From positions 2,700,001-2,764,000 of the forward strand of contig NZ_CP081001.1 in the NCBI RefSeq assembly GCF_029590555.1: DNA of 64,000 nt, written 5' to 3'. Source of the DNA: Sphingobium sp. V4. Lineage in GTDB: Bacteria > Pseudomonadota > Alphaproteobacteria > Sphingomonadales > Sphingomonadaceae. This document shows positions 31,871 to 41,413 of this stretch, in pieces (positions within the stretch are counted from its first letter, which is position 1; every line of letters begins with the position of its first letter). Made by a program: the position numbers and the translations under genes. Under the pieces are notes generated by a model, which saw only the letters and a program-made list of their open reading frames with translations, did no database searches and was not told the DNA's origin.

Positions 31871-32482
31871 ATGTTCCATGTGAAACAACAGGGCGCGCTG
31901 GCCGCCCTCGCCGCCGCCGTCCTGCTGTCGGGCTGCGTTTCCTTCGGCGCCAAGCCGCCGGCGCAATTGCTGACGCTCGACGCGGCCCAAAAGGTGCCGG
32001 CGGGGGCCGCGCGGGTGGCGGGCAGCGGACGGACGCTGATAGTCGCCGATCCCGAGGCGCCCAAGATGCTGGATACGATCCGCGTCCCGGTACAGATGAC
32101 GCCGACTTCGGTCGCCTATGTGACCAAGGTCCAGTGGGCCGATACGCCACGTCACCTGTTCCGCCGGCTTATGGCCGAAACCATATCCGCGACGACCGAC
32201 CGGGTGGTGCTCGATTCGGGCCAGTTCTCCGGCGACGGCGGTCAGCGCCTGTCGGGCGAACTTGTCGCCTTCACCATCGATCAGGCCAGCCATAACGCGA
32301 TCGTCACCTATGATGCGGTGCTGACCACGCCGGCGGGCGTCGCGCTGGCCCGCCAGCGCTTCACCGCCAGCGCGCCGGTCAGCGGCAAGATCGAAGCGAC
32401 CACCGTCGGCGCCCCGCTCAATACCGCCGCCAACAAGGTCGCGACCGATGTCGCCGCTTGGGTCGCAGCGGTGAAGGAATAG
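31871..32482 (+). CDS. ABC-type transport auxiliary lipoprotein of the mla operon
   Basis: About 203 residues. Three in-frame ATGs are available (31853, overlapping the mlaD stop; 31862; 31871). I choose 31871 because GAGAAGGA lies seven bases upstream and it leads straight into the lipoprotein signal (ALAALAAAVLLSGC). The rest fits the ABC_trans_aux family (PqiC/YmbA-like): alternating strands with a conserved VPVQMTPTSVAYVTKVQWADTP region. It probably links the MCE machinery to the outer membrane. A parS-like sequence overlaps its first codons. Confidence 0.85.
   Translation: MFHVKQQGALAALAAAVLLSGCVSFGAKPPAQLLTLDAAQKVPAGAARVAGSGRTLIVADPEAPKMLDTIRVPVQMTPTSVAYVTKVQWADTPRHLFRRLMAETISATTDRVVLDSGQFSGDGGQRLSGELVAFTIDQASHNAIVTYDAVLTTPAGVALARQRFTASAPVSGKIEATTVGAPLNTAANKVATDVAAWVAAVKE
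31872..31887. promoter_or_regulatory. Degenerate parS-like site
   Basis: TGTTCCATGTGAAACA differs from the parS consensus at two positions: a tolerated T-to-C at position 5 and a T in place of the C of the CACGTG core. It overlaps the first codons of the auxiliary lipoprotein gene (MFHVK). May be a weak ParB site or a decayed one. Confidence 0.4.
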
Positions 32483-32747
32483 GCCGGAGGGCTCTCCCGG
32501 CTGGCGCTGCCGGTCCTGAGACGACCAGAGGCGGGCAGTCAAGCGCGGCCCGGCGCCGCTCGGAAGCGGTCATCCCATATTACCGTCACCCCAACGACCC
32601 GAAGGGCGGCCGCAGGCCAAAGCGGGAATCCATCTCCTGACCTTGCGTCCAGCACGGCGCTGAGAAGACGGTTCCCCGCCCCCGCGGGGATGCCGATGTA
32701 GAGCGGCCGTTACGCAACCCACCCCGTTCGAACACCAACAAACTCGC
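32483..32747. repeat. Intergenic region with dispersed repeat elements (copy 2)
   Basis: 265 bases between convergent genes with no gene. At 32672-32693 it holds TTCCCCGCCCCCGCGGGGATGC, nearly identical to the element at 7882, including a perfect 7-base stem with a C4 loop. At 32621-32650 there is a GGGAATCCATCTCC stretch and at 32569 a GTCATCCC, the two ends of the kind of dispersed palindromic repeat common in alphaproteobacteria. Identity to a genome-wide family is inference. Confidence 0.5.
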
Positions 32748-35348
32748 TCACTCCAGGCTCTTGCTCGCCTGCTCCATCACATCCTTGGACAGGCCCGGTT
32801 CCGCCAGGATGCGCTGCAATTCCGCGCGCATCAGGCCAGCGCGCCCCTCGTCGAACCGCTTCCAGCGGCCCAGCGGCGGCACCAGCCGTGCCGCCGTCTG
32901 CGGGTTCAGCTTGTCGAGCGCGATGATGCAGTCGGCGACCAGCCGGTATCCCTTGCCCGACCTATGGTGGAACGCCCACTGGTTGCCCGCGAAGGCGCCA
33001 TAGAGCGATCGCACGCGATTGGGATTGGCGAGCGTGAAGTCCTTGTGCCGGCTCAACTCCTCGACCTGGTCGACCGTATCGAGATGAAGGGCGAAGGCCT
33101 GGGTCTGGAACCATTTGTCCAGCGTCAGCGCGTCACCCGAATAGCGGTTGTAGAAGATGTCGAGCGCCGCCACCCGCTCGGCGCTGGCGCCGTTGGCGAG
33201 CGTACCGAGCGCCGCCTGACGCTCGGTCATATTATCGGCATCGCTGAACTGGGCGAAGGCAATGGCCGGGCCATCCCCCGTCCCCGACGCGACCAGATAA
33301 TGGAGCGCAGCGTTGCGCAGCTTGCGCGCGCCCTTGGCCGACGACGACAGCGAGAAGGCGTTGGCCCGGGTCTTGGCATGGACATCGCGCCAGAACGGTT
33401 CCAGCTCCGCGCCGATCTTGTGTTGCAGCGCGTCGCGCGCCGCGTGGATCGCGTCGGGATCGACCTGCCGCATCTGGTCGCCCAGATAGGCTTCGCTCGG
33501 CAGGCGGATAACTTCGGCCACGAACGCCGGGTCCAATGCCACGTCGGTCAATATGTTGCGGATCGCGGCGATCACGGCGGCATCGTCCACATCCTGCCCC
33601 GCGATGCGGCCCACCAGCACATTGACCATCAGCTGCTGCATCGCTTCATAACGGGCGAAGGGGTCATCATCATGCGCCGACAGGAAGGCCAGATCGTCCT
33701 GGCTGCGGTTGGTTTCGACGATCACCGGTGCCGAAAAACCGCGATTGATCGACAGGACCGGCGCGCCGGCAAAGCCAGTGAAGGTGAAGCTCTGCCGCGC
33801 CTCCGTCAGCATCAGCAACGCATCGCCATGATGCTGCCCCATCGCCGGGTCGAACAGCGCGGTACGCAGCGGGATCGCCATTGGCCGCTTGTCGGGCTGG
33901 CCCGGCGTGGCAGGCACGGTCTGCTCCAGCGTCAGCTCGACGCTCTGCGCCACCGGATCATGTGACAGAAGCGCGCGCACGTGCGGCGTGCCCGCCTGTT
34001 CATACCAGAGGCGGAACTGGCCGAGGTCGATCTCGCCGCCCTCCTCCATCGCACGCACGAAATCCTCGCACGTCGCCGCTTCGCCGTCATGCCGGTCGAA
34101 ATAGAGGTCCGTGCCCGCGCGGAACCGTTCCGGGCCGAGCATCAGCGCCATCATGCGGATCACTTCCGCACCCTTGTTGTAGATGGTCGCCGTGTAGAAG
34201 TTGCTGATTTCCATATAGGATTCAGGGCGAACCGGATGCGCCAGCGGCCCTGAATCCTCCTGGAACTGGGCGGCCCGCAGGATACGGACATCCTCGATCC
34301 GCTTGACCGCATGGCTGCCCATGTCGGCGGAAAAATTCTGGTCGCGAAAGACGGTGAAGCCTTCCTTCAGGCTCAGCTGGAACCAGTCGCGGCAGGTGAC
34401 GCGATTGCCCGACCAGTTGTGAAAATATTCATGCGCCACCACACCCTCGACCCCGTCATAATCGATGTCGGTCGCGGTCTCCGGATCGGCCAGAATATAG
34501 CGGGAATTGAATATGTTGAGGCCTTTGTTCTCCATCGCGCCGAAATTGAAGTCGGCCACCGCCACGATGTTGAACACATCCAGGTCATATTCGCGGCCAT
34601 AGACGCGTTCGTCCCAGGCCATGCTGTTCTTGAGCGCCTGCATGGCGTGAGCCGTGCGCGGCAGGTCGGCCTCCTTGACCCAGATGCCGAGGCGCACTTC
34701 CCGTCCGCTCATCGTCACGAAGCGGTCGGCATTGCACGCGAGGTCGCCCGCCACCAGAGCGAACAGGTAGCAGGGCTTGGGGAAGGGGTCGTTCCAGAGC
34801 GCCCAATGGCGGCCACCGTCCAGTTCGCCCTGGTCGATCGGGTCGCCATTGGCGAGCAGCACGGGAAAGCGCGTCTTGTCGGCCGCCATGCGAACGCTGT
34901 AGCGCGAGAGGACGTCAGGGCGATCGGGAAAGAAGGTTATCCGACGGAATCCCTCGGCCTCGCACTGGGTGCAGAGCAGCCCACCGCTGGCGTAAAGGCC
35001 CATCAGCTTGCTGTTGCTCTCCGGCGCCAGCTCAACCAGCGTCTCGATGCTGTGTGTTGCGCCGGTCAGCGCGATGATGAGCGCGCCGGCTTCCAGATGC
35101 CATTCCTCGTCGCCGAGCAAGCGGCCGTCGATCTTCACTTCCAGCGGCACCAACCCGTCCCCATCCAGCCGCAGCGGGCGGGCATGATCGCCATTGCGCG
35201 TGACGGAGAGCGTCGCGCGCACGCGCGTCAGCGCGGGATCGAGGTCGAAATCGAGCGCGATGTCGGGCACCAGCCAGTCGGGCGCGCTATAGTCGGCGCG
35301 GCGGATGACGGCGGGAGCGGCGGCGTTGGTGGAGAGCATATCGGCCAT
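32748..35348 (-). CDS. pepN: Aminopeptidase N (M1 family)
   Basis: An 866-residue zinc aminopeptidase. The exopeptidase motif GAMENKGLNIFN and the zinc motif HEYFHNWSGNR followed by the downstream Glu (LSLKEGFTVFRD) are visible in the middle third. The C-terminal two thirds match the bacterial PepN long form. It degrades peptides in the cytoplasm. Stands alone on the minus strand, convergent with the mla operon and 99 bases downstream of parB. Confidence 0.97.
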   Translation of the reverse strand: MADMLSTNAAAPAVIRRADYSAPDWLVPDIALDFDLDPALTRVRATLSVTRNGDHARPLRLDGDGLVPLEVKIDGRLLGDEEWHLEAGALIIALTGATHSIETLVELAPESNSKLMGLYASGGLLCTQCEAEGFRRITFFPDRPDVLSRYSVRMAADKTRFPVLLANGDPIDQGELDGGRHWALWNDPFPKPCYLFALVAGDLACNADRFVTMSGREVRLGIWVKEADLPRTAHAMQALKNSMAWDERVYGREYDLDVFNIVAVADFNFGAMENKGLNIFNSRYILADPETATDIDYDGVEGVVAHEYFHNWSGNRVTCRDWFQLSLKEGFTVFRDQNFSADMGSHAVKRIEDVRILRAAQFQEDSGPLAHPVRPESYMEISNFYTATIYNKGAEVIRMMALMLGPERFRAGTDLYFDRHDGEAATCEDFVRAMEEGGEIDLGQFRLWYEQAGTPHVRALLSHDPVAQSVELTLEQTVPATPGQPDKRPMAIPLRTALFDPAMGQHHGDALLMLTEARQSFTFTGFAGAPVLSINRGFSAPVIVETNRSQDDLAFLSAHDDDPFARYEAMQQLMVNVLVGRIAGQDVDDAAVIAAIRNILTDVALDPAFVAEVIRLPSEAYLGDQMRQVDPDAIHAARDALQHKIGAELEPFWRDVHAKTRANAFSLSSSAKGARKLRNAALHYLVASGTGDGPAIAFAQFSDADNMTERQAALGTLANGASAERVAALDIFYNRYSGDALTLDKWFQTQAFALHLDTVDQVEELSRHKDFTLANPNRVRSLYGAFAGNQWAFHHRSGKGYRLVADCIIALDKLNPQTAARLVPPLGRWKRFDEGRAGLMRAELQRILAEPGLSKDVMEQASKSLE

Positions 35349-35447
35349 GCCCTCACAGTAGGGAGCAGGCCGCCAAAAGACCAGTAGGGTTCGACCGGGA
35401 AGGCACGGAAGATCGCGCCCGTCAGCATCCCCACAGGCGTTTGAACG

Positions 35448-36380
35448 TCAAATCCGCTCGCCGGACAGGCGCTGGCACAGCATGTCGAGCTGATCGAGAT
35501 TGGAATAGCGCAGCGCCAGCGTCCCTCCGGTCGAGGCACCGTCATGGCCAATGTCGACCTTCAGCCCCAATATGTCCGCCAGATGCCGTTCCAGCGCCGC
35601 GATGTCAGGATCCTTGTCTCCGACCGCGCCCGCGCTGCGACGCGCTGCCGGTGCGTCAGCGCCGGTCTTGACCCGCCGCACCAGCTGCTCGGTGTCTCGG
35701 ACGGAAAGGCCCTTTTCCTCGACCTGTTGCGCCAGCCTTTCGCAATCAGGCGCCCCGATCAGCGCGCGGGCATGGCCCATGCTGATCCGATTGTACATCA
35801 GCTGCTGCTGCACTGGCTCGGGCAGGTCGAGCAGGCGCATCAGATTGGCGACATGGCTGCGCGACTTGCCGACAATCCGGCCAAGCGCCTCCTGGCTGTG
35901 ATGAAATTCGGCGATCAGCTTGCGATAGGCTTCAGCCTCTTCGATCGGATTGAGGTCTTCGCGCTGGATATTCTCGATCAGCGCGATTTCCAGCGTTTCC
36001 TGCTCGTCGAAATCGCGGACGATGGCGGGGATGCGATGAAGCTGGGCGCGCTGCGCCGCGCGCCAGCGCCGCTCGCCCGCGATGATCTGGAATCCGCCGC
36101 CATGGGGGCGCACGATGATCGGCTGGATCACCCCCCGCTTGGCGATGCTGTCGGCCAGCTCCTGCAATGCGCCATCATCGAAATGCCGCCGCGGCTGCTC
36201 CGGGTGGGGATGGATAAGCGCGACTTCGATGCTCTGCACGGCCTTGCCATTGGCTTGCGGCACGGCGGCAGGCGCGATCGGCTCTTCGCGGGAGACATCG
36301 CCCAACAGGGCGGACAGACCTCGACCCAGACCCTGGGGACGCTTGGCGATCTTCGGCTTGTCGGTCGTTTCGTCGCTCAA
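35448..36380 (-). CDS. parB: Chromosome-partitioning protein ParB
   Basis: A 310-residue CTPase/DNA-binding protein that loads at parS and spreads. The N-terminal RPQGLGRGLSALLGDV box contacts ParA. ERRWRAAQRA is the CTP-binding C-motif area and KSRSHVANLMRLLDLP is the helix-turn-helix that reads parS, followed by the C-terminal dimerisation domain. The start is TTG, sharing a TTGA with the parA stop; no other start lies before the conserved N-terminal box. It is the last gene of mnmE-mnmG-rsmG-parA-parB. Confidence 0.96.
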   Translation of the reverse strand: MSDETTDKPKIAKRPQGLGRGLSALLGDVSREEPIAPAAVPQANGKAVQSIEVALIHPHPEQPRRHFDDGALQELADSIAKRGVIQPIIVRPHGGGFQIIAGERRWRAAQRAQLHRIPAIVRDFDEQETLEIALIENIQREDLNPIEEAEAYRKLIAEFHHSQEALGRIVGKSRSHVANLMRLLDLPEPVQQQLMYNRISMGHARALIGAPDCERLAQQVEEKGLSVRDTEQLVRRVKTGADAPAARRSAGAVGDKDPDIAALERHLADILGLKVDIGHDGASTGGTLALRYSNLDQLDMLCQRLSGERI

Positions 36381-37159
36381 GCGGCAACCTCCTGTCGGGG
36401 CAGGCGCGCGATAAGCTCGCGCGCGAGACGCATATAGGCTTCCGATCCGGAACAGCGGAAGTCATAGATGAGGGCGGGCACGCCATGGCTCGGCGCTTCG
36501 GACAGGCGCACATTGCGCGGGATCACGGTCGTGAAGACCAGATCGCCCAGACAGGCGCGGACATCGTCGGCCACCTGGTCGGTCAACCGATTGCGCCGGT
36601 CGTACATGGTGAGCGCCACGCCCATGATCGACAGGCCAGGATTGAAGCGGCCGCGAATCCGCTCGACCGTCTGGAGCAGTTGCGACAGACCCTCCAGCGC
36701 GAAAAATTCGCACTGCAACGGGACCAGCAGATATTGGGCGGCAACCATGGCATTGATCGTCAGCAGGCCGAGCGAAGGCGGACAGTCGATCAGGCAGATG
36801 TCCCAGCGGCCCGGCTGTGCTTCGGACAGGACACGCTCCAGCCGATGGGTCCGCTCCTCATAGTCGATCAGCTCGATTTCGGCCCCCGACAGATCCTGCG
36901 TCGCCGGCACAAGATCGAGCTTGGGCACGCGCGTGGTGACGATCGTGTCATCCAGCGCGCAATTGCCGACCAGCAGGTCATAGCTGGACTGGGCGCGTTC
37001 CGCCTGCCCCACCCCCAGCCCCGTCGACGCATTGCCCTGCGGGTCGAGATCGACCAGCAGCACGCGCAGTCCGGTGGCCGCCAGGCCCGTGGCCAGATTG
37101 ATCGCGGTCGTGGTCTTGCCCACCCCACCTTTCTGGTTGGCGATGGCGATGCGGATCAT
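36377..37159 (-). CDS. parA: Chromosome-partitioning ATPase ParA
   Basis: A 260-residue deviant-Walker ATPase (ANQKGGVGKTTTAINLA, residues 7-23) with the Walker A' signature lysine, and motifs DLDPQGNASTGLG and LIDCPPSLGLLTINAM. It forms ATP-dependent dimers on DNA and moves ParB-parS complexes to opposite poles. The ATG overlaps the rsmG stop (ATGA) and the parB TTG overlaps its stop. Confidence 0.97.
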   Translation of the reverse strand: MIRIAIANQKGGVGKTTTAINLATGLAATGLRVLLVDLDPQGNASTGLGVGQAERAQSSYDLLVGNCALDDTIVTTRVPKLDLVPATQDLSGAEIELIDYEERTHRLERVLSEAQPGRWDICLIDCPPSLGLLTINAMVAAQYLLVPLQCEFFALEGLSQLLQTVERIRGRFNPGLSIMGVALTMYDRRNRLTDQVADDVRACLGDLVFTTVIPRNVRLSEAPSHGVPALIYDFRCSGSEAYMRLARELIARLPRQEVAA

Positions 37160-37800
37160 GAACGACCTTTCTTCTTGCCGGCGGGCGCGACGCCTCGCGC
37201 GACGATGATGGCGCTGTCGTCATCGGTCACGCTGGGTTCCACGTGGAACATACCTTGCCATGCCGGACGCGCCGCCTCCAGTTCATTTTGTGCATTTCGT
37301 CCCTTCGGCAGCACCCACAGCGTGTTTTTATCGGACAGGTGCAGCGCGGATGCGAGCAATTTGGGCAGCGGCGCATAAGCGCGCGCGCTGATGATCGCGG
37401 CCTGCGTGGCGGGCACCGTCTCGACCCGGCCACCAAAGACGCGCGCATGGGACAGGCCCAAATCAGCCGCGACATCGTTCAGGAAATCGATACGCTTGCG
37501 TCGGGATTCGACCATCATAAGGGGCCGTTCGGACAGGCAGGCAACGACGACGCCCGGCAGCCCTGCGCCCGACCCCAGGTCGAGCCAGGCCCCCTCCCCC
37601 GCCCGATCGGCATGGACCAGCAGTTGCGCAGAATCGACGATATGGCGCGCCCACACATGCGGCCGGGTCGATTCGGCGATCAAATTCTGTTCGTCCATGG
37701 CCGACAGGAGGATGGCGACATAGCGCTCAAGCCTGACCCATGTTTCACGTGAAACATCGAATTGCGCCTGAAGCCAGGCGCGCGCTTCCTCTTCGCTCAC
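37156..37800 (-). CDS. rsmG: 16S rRNA (guanine527-N7)-methyltransferase RsmG
   Basis: A 214-residue SAM methyltransferase for G527 of 16S rRNA. It shows [16 protein letters not shown] (SAM motif I), the [21 protein letters not shown] segment and [13 protein letters not shown]. The start is GTG, sharing GTGA with the mnmG stop. Two parS sites lie inside the gene: one near the 5' end, where it encodes VSRET, and one near the 3' end, where it encodes FHVE. Confidence 0.96.
   Translation of the reverse strand: MSEEEARAWLQAQFDVSRETWVRLERYVAILLSAMDEQNLIAESTRPHVWARHIVDSAQLLVHADRAGEGAWLDLGSGAGLPGVVVACLSERPLMMVESRRKRIDFLNDVAADLGLSHARVFGGRVETVPATQAAIISARAYAPLPKLLASALHLSDKNTLWVLPKGRNAQNELEAARPAWQGMFHVEPSVTDDDSAIIVARGVAPAGKKKGRS
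37235..37250. promoter_or_regulatory. parS variant within rsmG 3' region
   Basis: GGTTCCACGTGGAACA is a symmetric parS variant with the CACGTG core intact; TTCCACGTGGAA is the type recognised in several bacteria. It lies 0.9 kb from the parB start and encodes the MFHVEP segment of RsmG. Confidence 0.65.
37741..37756. promoter_or_regulatory. Perfect parS site in the rsmG 5' coding region
   Basis: TGTTTCACGTGAAACA is a perfect 16/16 match to the alphaproteobacterial parS consensus. It encodes VSRET within the N-terminus of RsmG, a position where parS is also found in other bacteria. The strongest parS of the window and only 0.6 kb from parA. Confidence 0.95.
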
Positions 37801-39647
37801 GCCGCCTCCCGCCGCGCGTGGACGAGGATCGCCGCCAGCGCTGCTGGGGTAATGCCCCGTATCCGCCCTGCGGCAGCCAGCGTCTCCGGCCGCGCCGCGT
37901 CGAGCCGCTCGATCATCTCGGTGGACAGGCCACCGATCGAACGAAAATCGAAGTCGGCGGGGATATGCACCCGCTCGTTGCGGCGCAGTTCCGCCACCTC
38001 GGCTTCCTGGCGCTGGAGGTAGGGCGCATAATGCGCGTCCTCCAATATCTCGGCCCGCAGATCGTCCGGCGCGACGCTTAGCGTCGGCGCCAGTTCCAGC
38101 AGCAGCGCCCTGTCGACCTCCGGGAAACGCGCCCAGTCGAACAGGCTGCGTCGCGCGCCGTCCTGACGCACCGCCGCGCCCGCCCGCGCCATGTCGCTCG
38201 CAGTCAAAAGCCGGCCGAGTTCCGCTTCGATCCTCGTGCGCAACGCCGCCCGCTCGGACAGTCGCCCCGCGCGAGTCGCGCCGATCACGCCATGGGCGAG
38301 GCCGATCGGACCCAGCCGTGTCTCCGCATTGTCGGCGCGCAACCGCAAGCGATATTCGGCGCGGGCGGTGAGCATCCGATAAGGTTCGGTCACGCCCTGC
38401 AAGACCAGATCATCGATCATCACGCCGATATAGCTTGTAGCGCGATCCAGTATCATCGGCGCCTCGCCACGCGCCCGCGCCGCCGCGTTGACCCCGGCGA
38501 CGAGGCCCTGGGCGGCCGCCTCTTCATAGCCGGTGGTGCCGTTGATCTGCCCGGCGCAGAACAGGCCCCGCACGTTGCGAACTTCAAGGCTTGCGTCCAG
38601 CGCGCGCGGATCGACATGATCATATTCGACCGCATAGCCCGGCACGACGATCTCGACCCGCTCCAGACCGGGCATCGAACGGACCATCGCGACCTGCACA
38701 TCGGTTGGCAGCGAAGTGCTGATGCCATTGGGATAGACCAGATGGTCGTCCAACCCCTCCGGTTCGAGGAAAACCTGATGCCCGTCGCGGTCGCCGAAGC
38801 GCAGCACCTTATCCTCGATGGAGGGACAATAGCGCGGCCCTCTGCCCTCGATCGCCCCGCTGAACAGTGGCGAGCGGCCAAGGCCGTCGCGGATGATCTG
38901 ATGGGTCCGATCATTGGTCCGGGTAATGGCGCAAGCCAACTGCGGCAACGGTCGCCCTGCCGTCAGGGAAGACATGGTCCAGCCCTCGTCGTCCGATGGC
39001 TGGGTCTCGAGCCTCGCCCAGTCGATAGTGCGTCCATCGAGGCGTGGCGGCGTCCCCGTCTTGAGCCGGGCGACCGGCAGACCCAGGGCGCGCAGCTGAA
39101 GGCCAAGCGCGGTCGCGGCGCGCTCGCCGATCCGCCCCCCGGCTTCCCGCTCGTCGCCCCGGAACAGCTTGCCCCCCAGGAATGTCCCCGTCGCCAGCAC
39201 GATCGCGGAGGCCGCCAGCGTCCGGCCGTCCTCCAGCGCGACACCAGCCACGGCATCCCCGTCCAGCATCAACGCGGCGGCTTCGCCTTCGACGATGTCG
39301 ACTCCCGGCTGCGCCGCCAGCAATGCGTGGATGGCCGCGCGATACAGCTTGCGGTCCGCCTGCACGCGCGGTCCCTGCACCGCCGCGCCCTTGCTGCTGT
39401 TGAGCATCCGATAATGGATCGCCGCCGAATCGGCCGCACGGCCGATGAGCCCATCGAGCGCATCGACCTCACGGACCAGATGCCCTTTGCCCAGCCCGCC
39501 AATAGCCGGGTTGCAGGACATGGCGCCCACCGTCTGGCGATCGAAGGTGAGCAGCGCCACCGACGCTCCCTTGCGCGCCGCAGCGGCAGCCGCCTCGCAG
39601 CCGGCATGGCCGCCACCGACCACTATAACATCATAGCTTGTTCGCAT
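37797..39647 (-). CDS. mnmG: tRNA uridine-5-carboxymethylaminomethyl synthesis enzyme MnmG (GidA)
   Basis: A 616-residue FAD enzyme that works with MnmE to install the cmnm5 group on U34 of tRNAs. The N-terminal dinucleotide fold ([22 protein letters not shown]), [24 protein letters not shown] and [21 protein letters not shown] are diagnostic. Full length. Its stop overlaps the GTG of rsmG. It follows mnmE after a 59-base gap that carries a parS site. Confidence 0.98.
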   Translation of the reverse strand: MRTSYDVIVVGGGHAGCEAAAAAARKGASVALLTFDRQTVGAMSCNPAIGGLGKGHLVREVDALDGLIGRAADSAAIHYRMLNSSKGAAVQGPRVQADRKLYRAAIHALLAAQPGVDIVEGEAAALMLDGDAVAGVALEDGRTLAASAIVLATGTFLGGKLFRGDEREAGGRIGERAATALGLQLRALGLPVARLKTGTPPRLDGRTIDWARLETQPSDDEGWTMSSLTAGRPLPQLACAITRTNDRTHQIIRDGLGRSPLFSGAIEGRGPRYCPSIEDKVLRFGDRDGHQVFLEPEGLDDHLVYPNGISTSLPTDVQVAMVRSMPGLERVEIVVPGYAVEYDHVDPRALDASLEVRNVRGLFCAGQINGTTGYEEAAAQGLVAGVNAAARARGEAPMILDRATSYIGVMIDDLVLQGVTEPYRMLTARAEYRLRLRADNAETRLGPIGLAHGVIGATRAGRLSERAALRTRIEAELGRLLTASDMARAGAAVRQDGARRSLFDWARFPEVDRALLLELAPTLSVAPDDLRAEILEDAHYAPYLQRQEAEVAELRRNERVHIPADFDFRSIGGLSTEMIERLDAARPETLAAAGRIRGITPAALAAILVHARREAA

Positions 39648-39686
39648 GACGCGCCCATATCAGATTGGGCCGGGGCAGGTCAAAAG

Positions 39687-39702
39687 CGTTCCACGTGGAA
39701 CA
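39687..39702. promoter_or_regulatory. parS variant between mnmE and mnmG
   Basis: CGTTCCACGTGGAACA has the same symmetric core as the site at 37235 and differs only in its first base. It is the only clear parS here that lies in a non-coding gap. Confidence 0.65.
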
Positions 39703-39706
39703 TTAT

Positions 39707-40999
39707 TCATTTGCCGATGCAGAAGCCCGAGAAGAGGCGGTCGAGCATATCCTCAGTCCCGGCCTGCCCGGTAAGCGCATCGATGGCCGCCCTGGCGAGT
39801 CGCAGTTCCTCGGCCGCAACGAGCAGATCGGCCGTGCTTCCGGCCGCGAGGAGATGATCGCGCACCTGTCCAACTCGCTGTCGCTGTCGCGCGTGCAGGG
39901 CATAGTCGCCCTCCCCCGGCAGCAATGCGGCTGCGCGAGACAGCAGCAGCGCGATCAGGACATCCATCCCTTCGCCGGTCCGCGCGGACAGGCGAAGCCC
40001 AGGGCGATCGGCGTCGGCGCGATCGCATTGCGCGGCCACCAGGATAGCATCGTCACGCGGGAGTGCGTCCGCGTCGCCCAGCCACAGGATGATGTCCGCA
40101 GCCGCCAGTGCGGCGCGCGCGCGATCGATCCCGATCGCCTCGATCGCGTCGCCCGTCTCGCCGCGCAGCCCCGCCGTGTCGGTGAAGAGGAAGGCCGTGC
40201 CACCGATCGCCGCGGGCGCTTCGATCCGGTCGCGCGTCGTCCCGGCAATGTCCGACACGATTGCCGCATCCCGTCCGACCAGAGCGTTGAGCAGGGTCGA
40301 CTTGCCTGCATTGGGCGGCCCCGCCAGCACCACGCGCACGCCGTCCCGCAGCCGATCTGCGGAGGGCGCTGCCAGAATGGCATCCACGTCCTGCGCCAGC
40401 GTGGCGATGCCCGCCCCGATCCGCGCCTCGATCGCAGCGTCAGGCACATCATCCTCGTCGGAAAAGTCGAGGGCCGCCTCGGCCATGGCCGACAGGTCGA
40501 GCAGGGTCCCGCGCCATCCTTCGATCCGGCGGGAAAAATGCCCCTCCGCCATCAACAGCGCGGCGCGGCGCTGGCTCTGGGTCTCTGCGGCCAGCAGGTC
40601 GGCCAGCCCCTCGACAGCGGTCAGGTCCATGCGGCCATGGGCGAAGGCCCGGCGCGTATATTCGCCTGCTTCGGCGCGGCGCAGGCCCGGCATCGCGCCC
40701 AGCGCATCCTCGACCGCCGCCACCACCGCACGGCCGCCATGGCAATGCAGCTCGGCCATATCCTCGCCCGTGACCGTGTGCGGACCAGGCAACCAGAGCA
40801 GCAGCGCGCGATCGAGCGGGCCATCGTCGCGCGGGTCTTTCAGCAAGGCGAGGCTCACTGTACGCGGCGGCGGCACGCGACGGGCCAGCGCCTCCAGCGC
40901 CGCGCGCGCCTGCGGGCCGCTCACGCGGATCACCGCGATCCCCGCCGGCGGCGCACCGCTCGACAGGGCAAAAATCGTGTCGTCCTCGCCGGAAAGCAC
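39707..40999 (-). CDS. mnmE: tRNA modification GTPase MnmE (TrmE)
   Basis: A 430-residue GTPase that pairs with MnmG. It has the N-terminal formyl-THF domain (TIFALSSGAPPAGIAVIRVSG), the G domain with GPPNAGKSTLLNAL and DTAGLRGETGDAIEAIG, and the invariant C-terminal FCIGK that supplies the catalytic cysteine. The G4 position reads AAQCDRAD, a deviation from the usual NKxD (Q-C-D), so nucleotide recognition may be slightly altered. GTG start with AAGG upstream, five bases after the DUF6489-like gene. Confidence 0.96.
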   Translation of the reverse strand: MLSGEDDTIFALSSGAPPAGIAVIRVSGPQARAALEALARRVPPPRTVSLALLKDPRDDGPLDRALLLWLPGPHTVTGEDMAELHCHGGRAVVAAVEDALGAMPGLRRAEAGEYTRRAFAHGRMDLTAVEGLADLLAAETQSQRRAALLMAEGHFSRRIEGWRGTLLDLSAMAEAALDFSDEDDVPDAAIEARIGAGIATLAQDVDAILAAPSADRLRDGVRVVLAGPPNAGKSTLLNALVGRDAAIVSDIAGTTRDRIEAPAAIGGTAFLFTDTAGLRGETGDAIEAIGIDRARAALAAADIILWLGDADALPRDDAILVAAQCDRADADRPGLRLSARTGEGMDVLIALLLSRAAALLPGEGDYALHARQRQRVGQVRDHLLAAGSTADLLVAAEELRLARAAIDALTGQAGTEDMLDRLFSGFCIGK

Positions 41000-41004
41000 G
41001 GACC

Positions 41005-41259
41005 TTATTTCTTCTCGTCCTTGCTCCCGGACATGCCCGCCAGCCCGACATTCATCATCTGCTGGAACAGGCGCATCCCGGCGTCGCCCAGCGGCGAGAA
41101 GCTTTTGAACAGCGTTTCCATCTGCTCGACGCTGCCGACGCCATCGAAACTGTCGAGCATCGTCTTGATATATTTGTCATGGATCGGCGTGACATCGGGC
41201 AGGCCCAGAAAGGCCCGGGCCTCGGACGGCGTGCAGTCCACATCGACGGTTACCTTCAT
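41005..41259 (-). CDS. Small DUF6489-like protein
   Basis: An 84-residue acidic/amphipathic protein (MKVTVDVDCTPSEARAFLG... ending in a charged KDEKK). It has no cysteine cluster, signal or membrane segment. Proteins of this size and sequence occur upstream of mnmE in sphingomonads and are listed as DUF6489. Function unknown. It is the first gene of the mnmE unit, five bases before mnmE. Confidence 0.7.
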   Translation of the reverse strand: MKVTVDVDCTPSEARAFLGLPDVTPIHDKYIKTMLDSFDGVGSVEQMETLFKSFSPLGDAGMRLFQQMMNVGLAGMSGSKDEKK

Positions 41260-41413
41260 GTCCCTGCCCTTCCCTGTTGACCGGCGGATCGCGTTGCGCC
41301 GTCATGCCGCAACTCGCGCTATCAACGCAAATTTTTAAACGCGGCAAGTGGTTGCGCCTTTGTCGCGATCAGCCAATATGCGGACCAGAATCAAAGGTGG
41401 AAAGGATATCGGC

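Noticed and set aside
29706..32150. 814-codon open frame opposite the mla operon
   Set aside because: It spans three real genes and has shadow composition.
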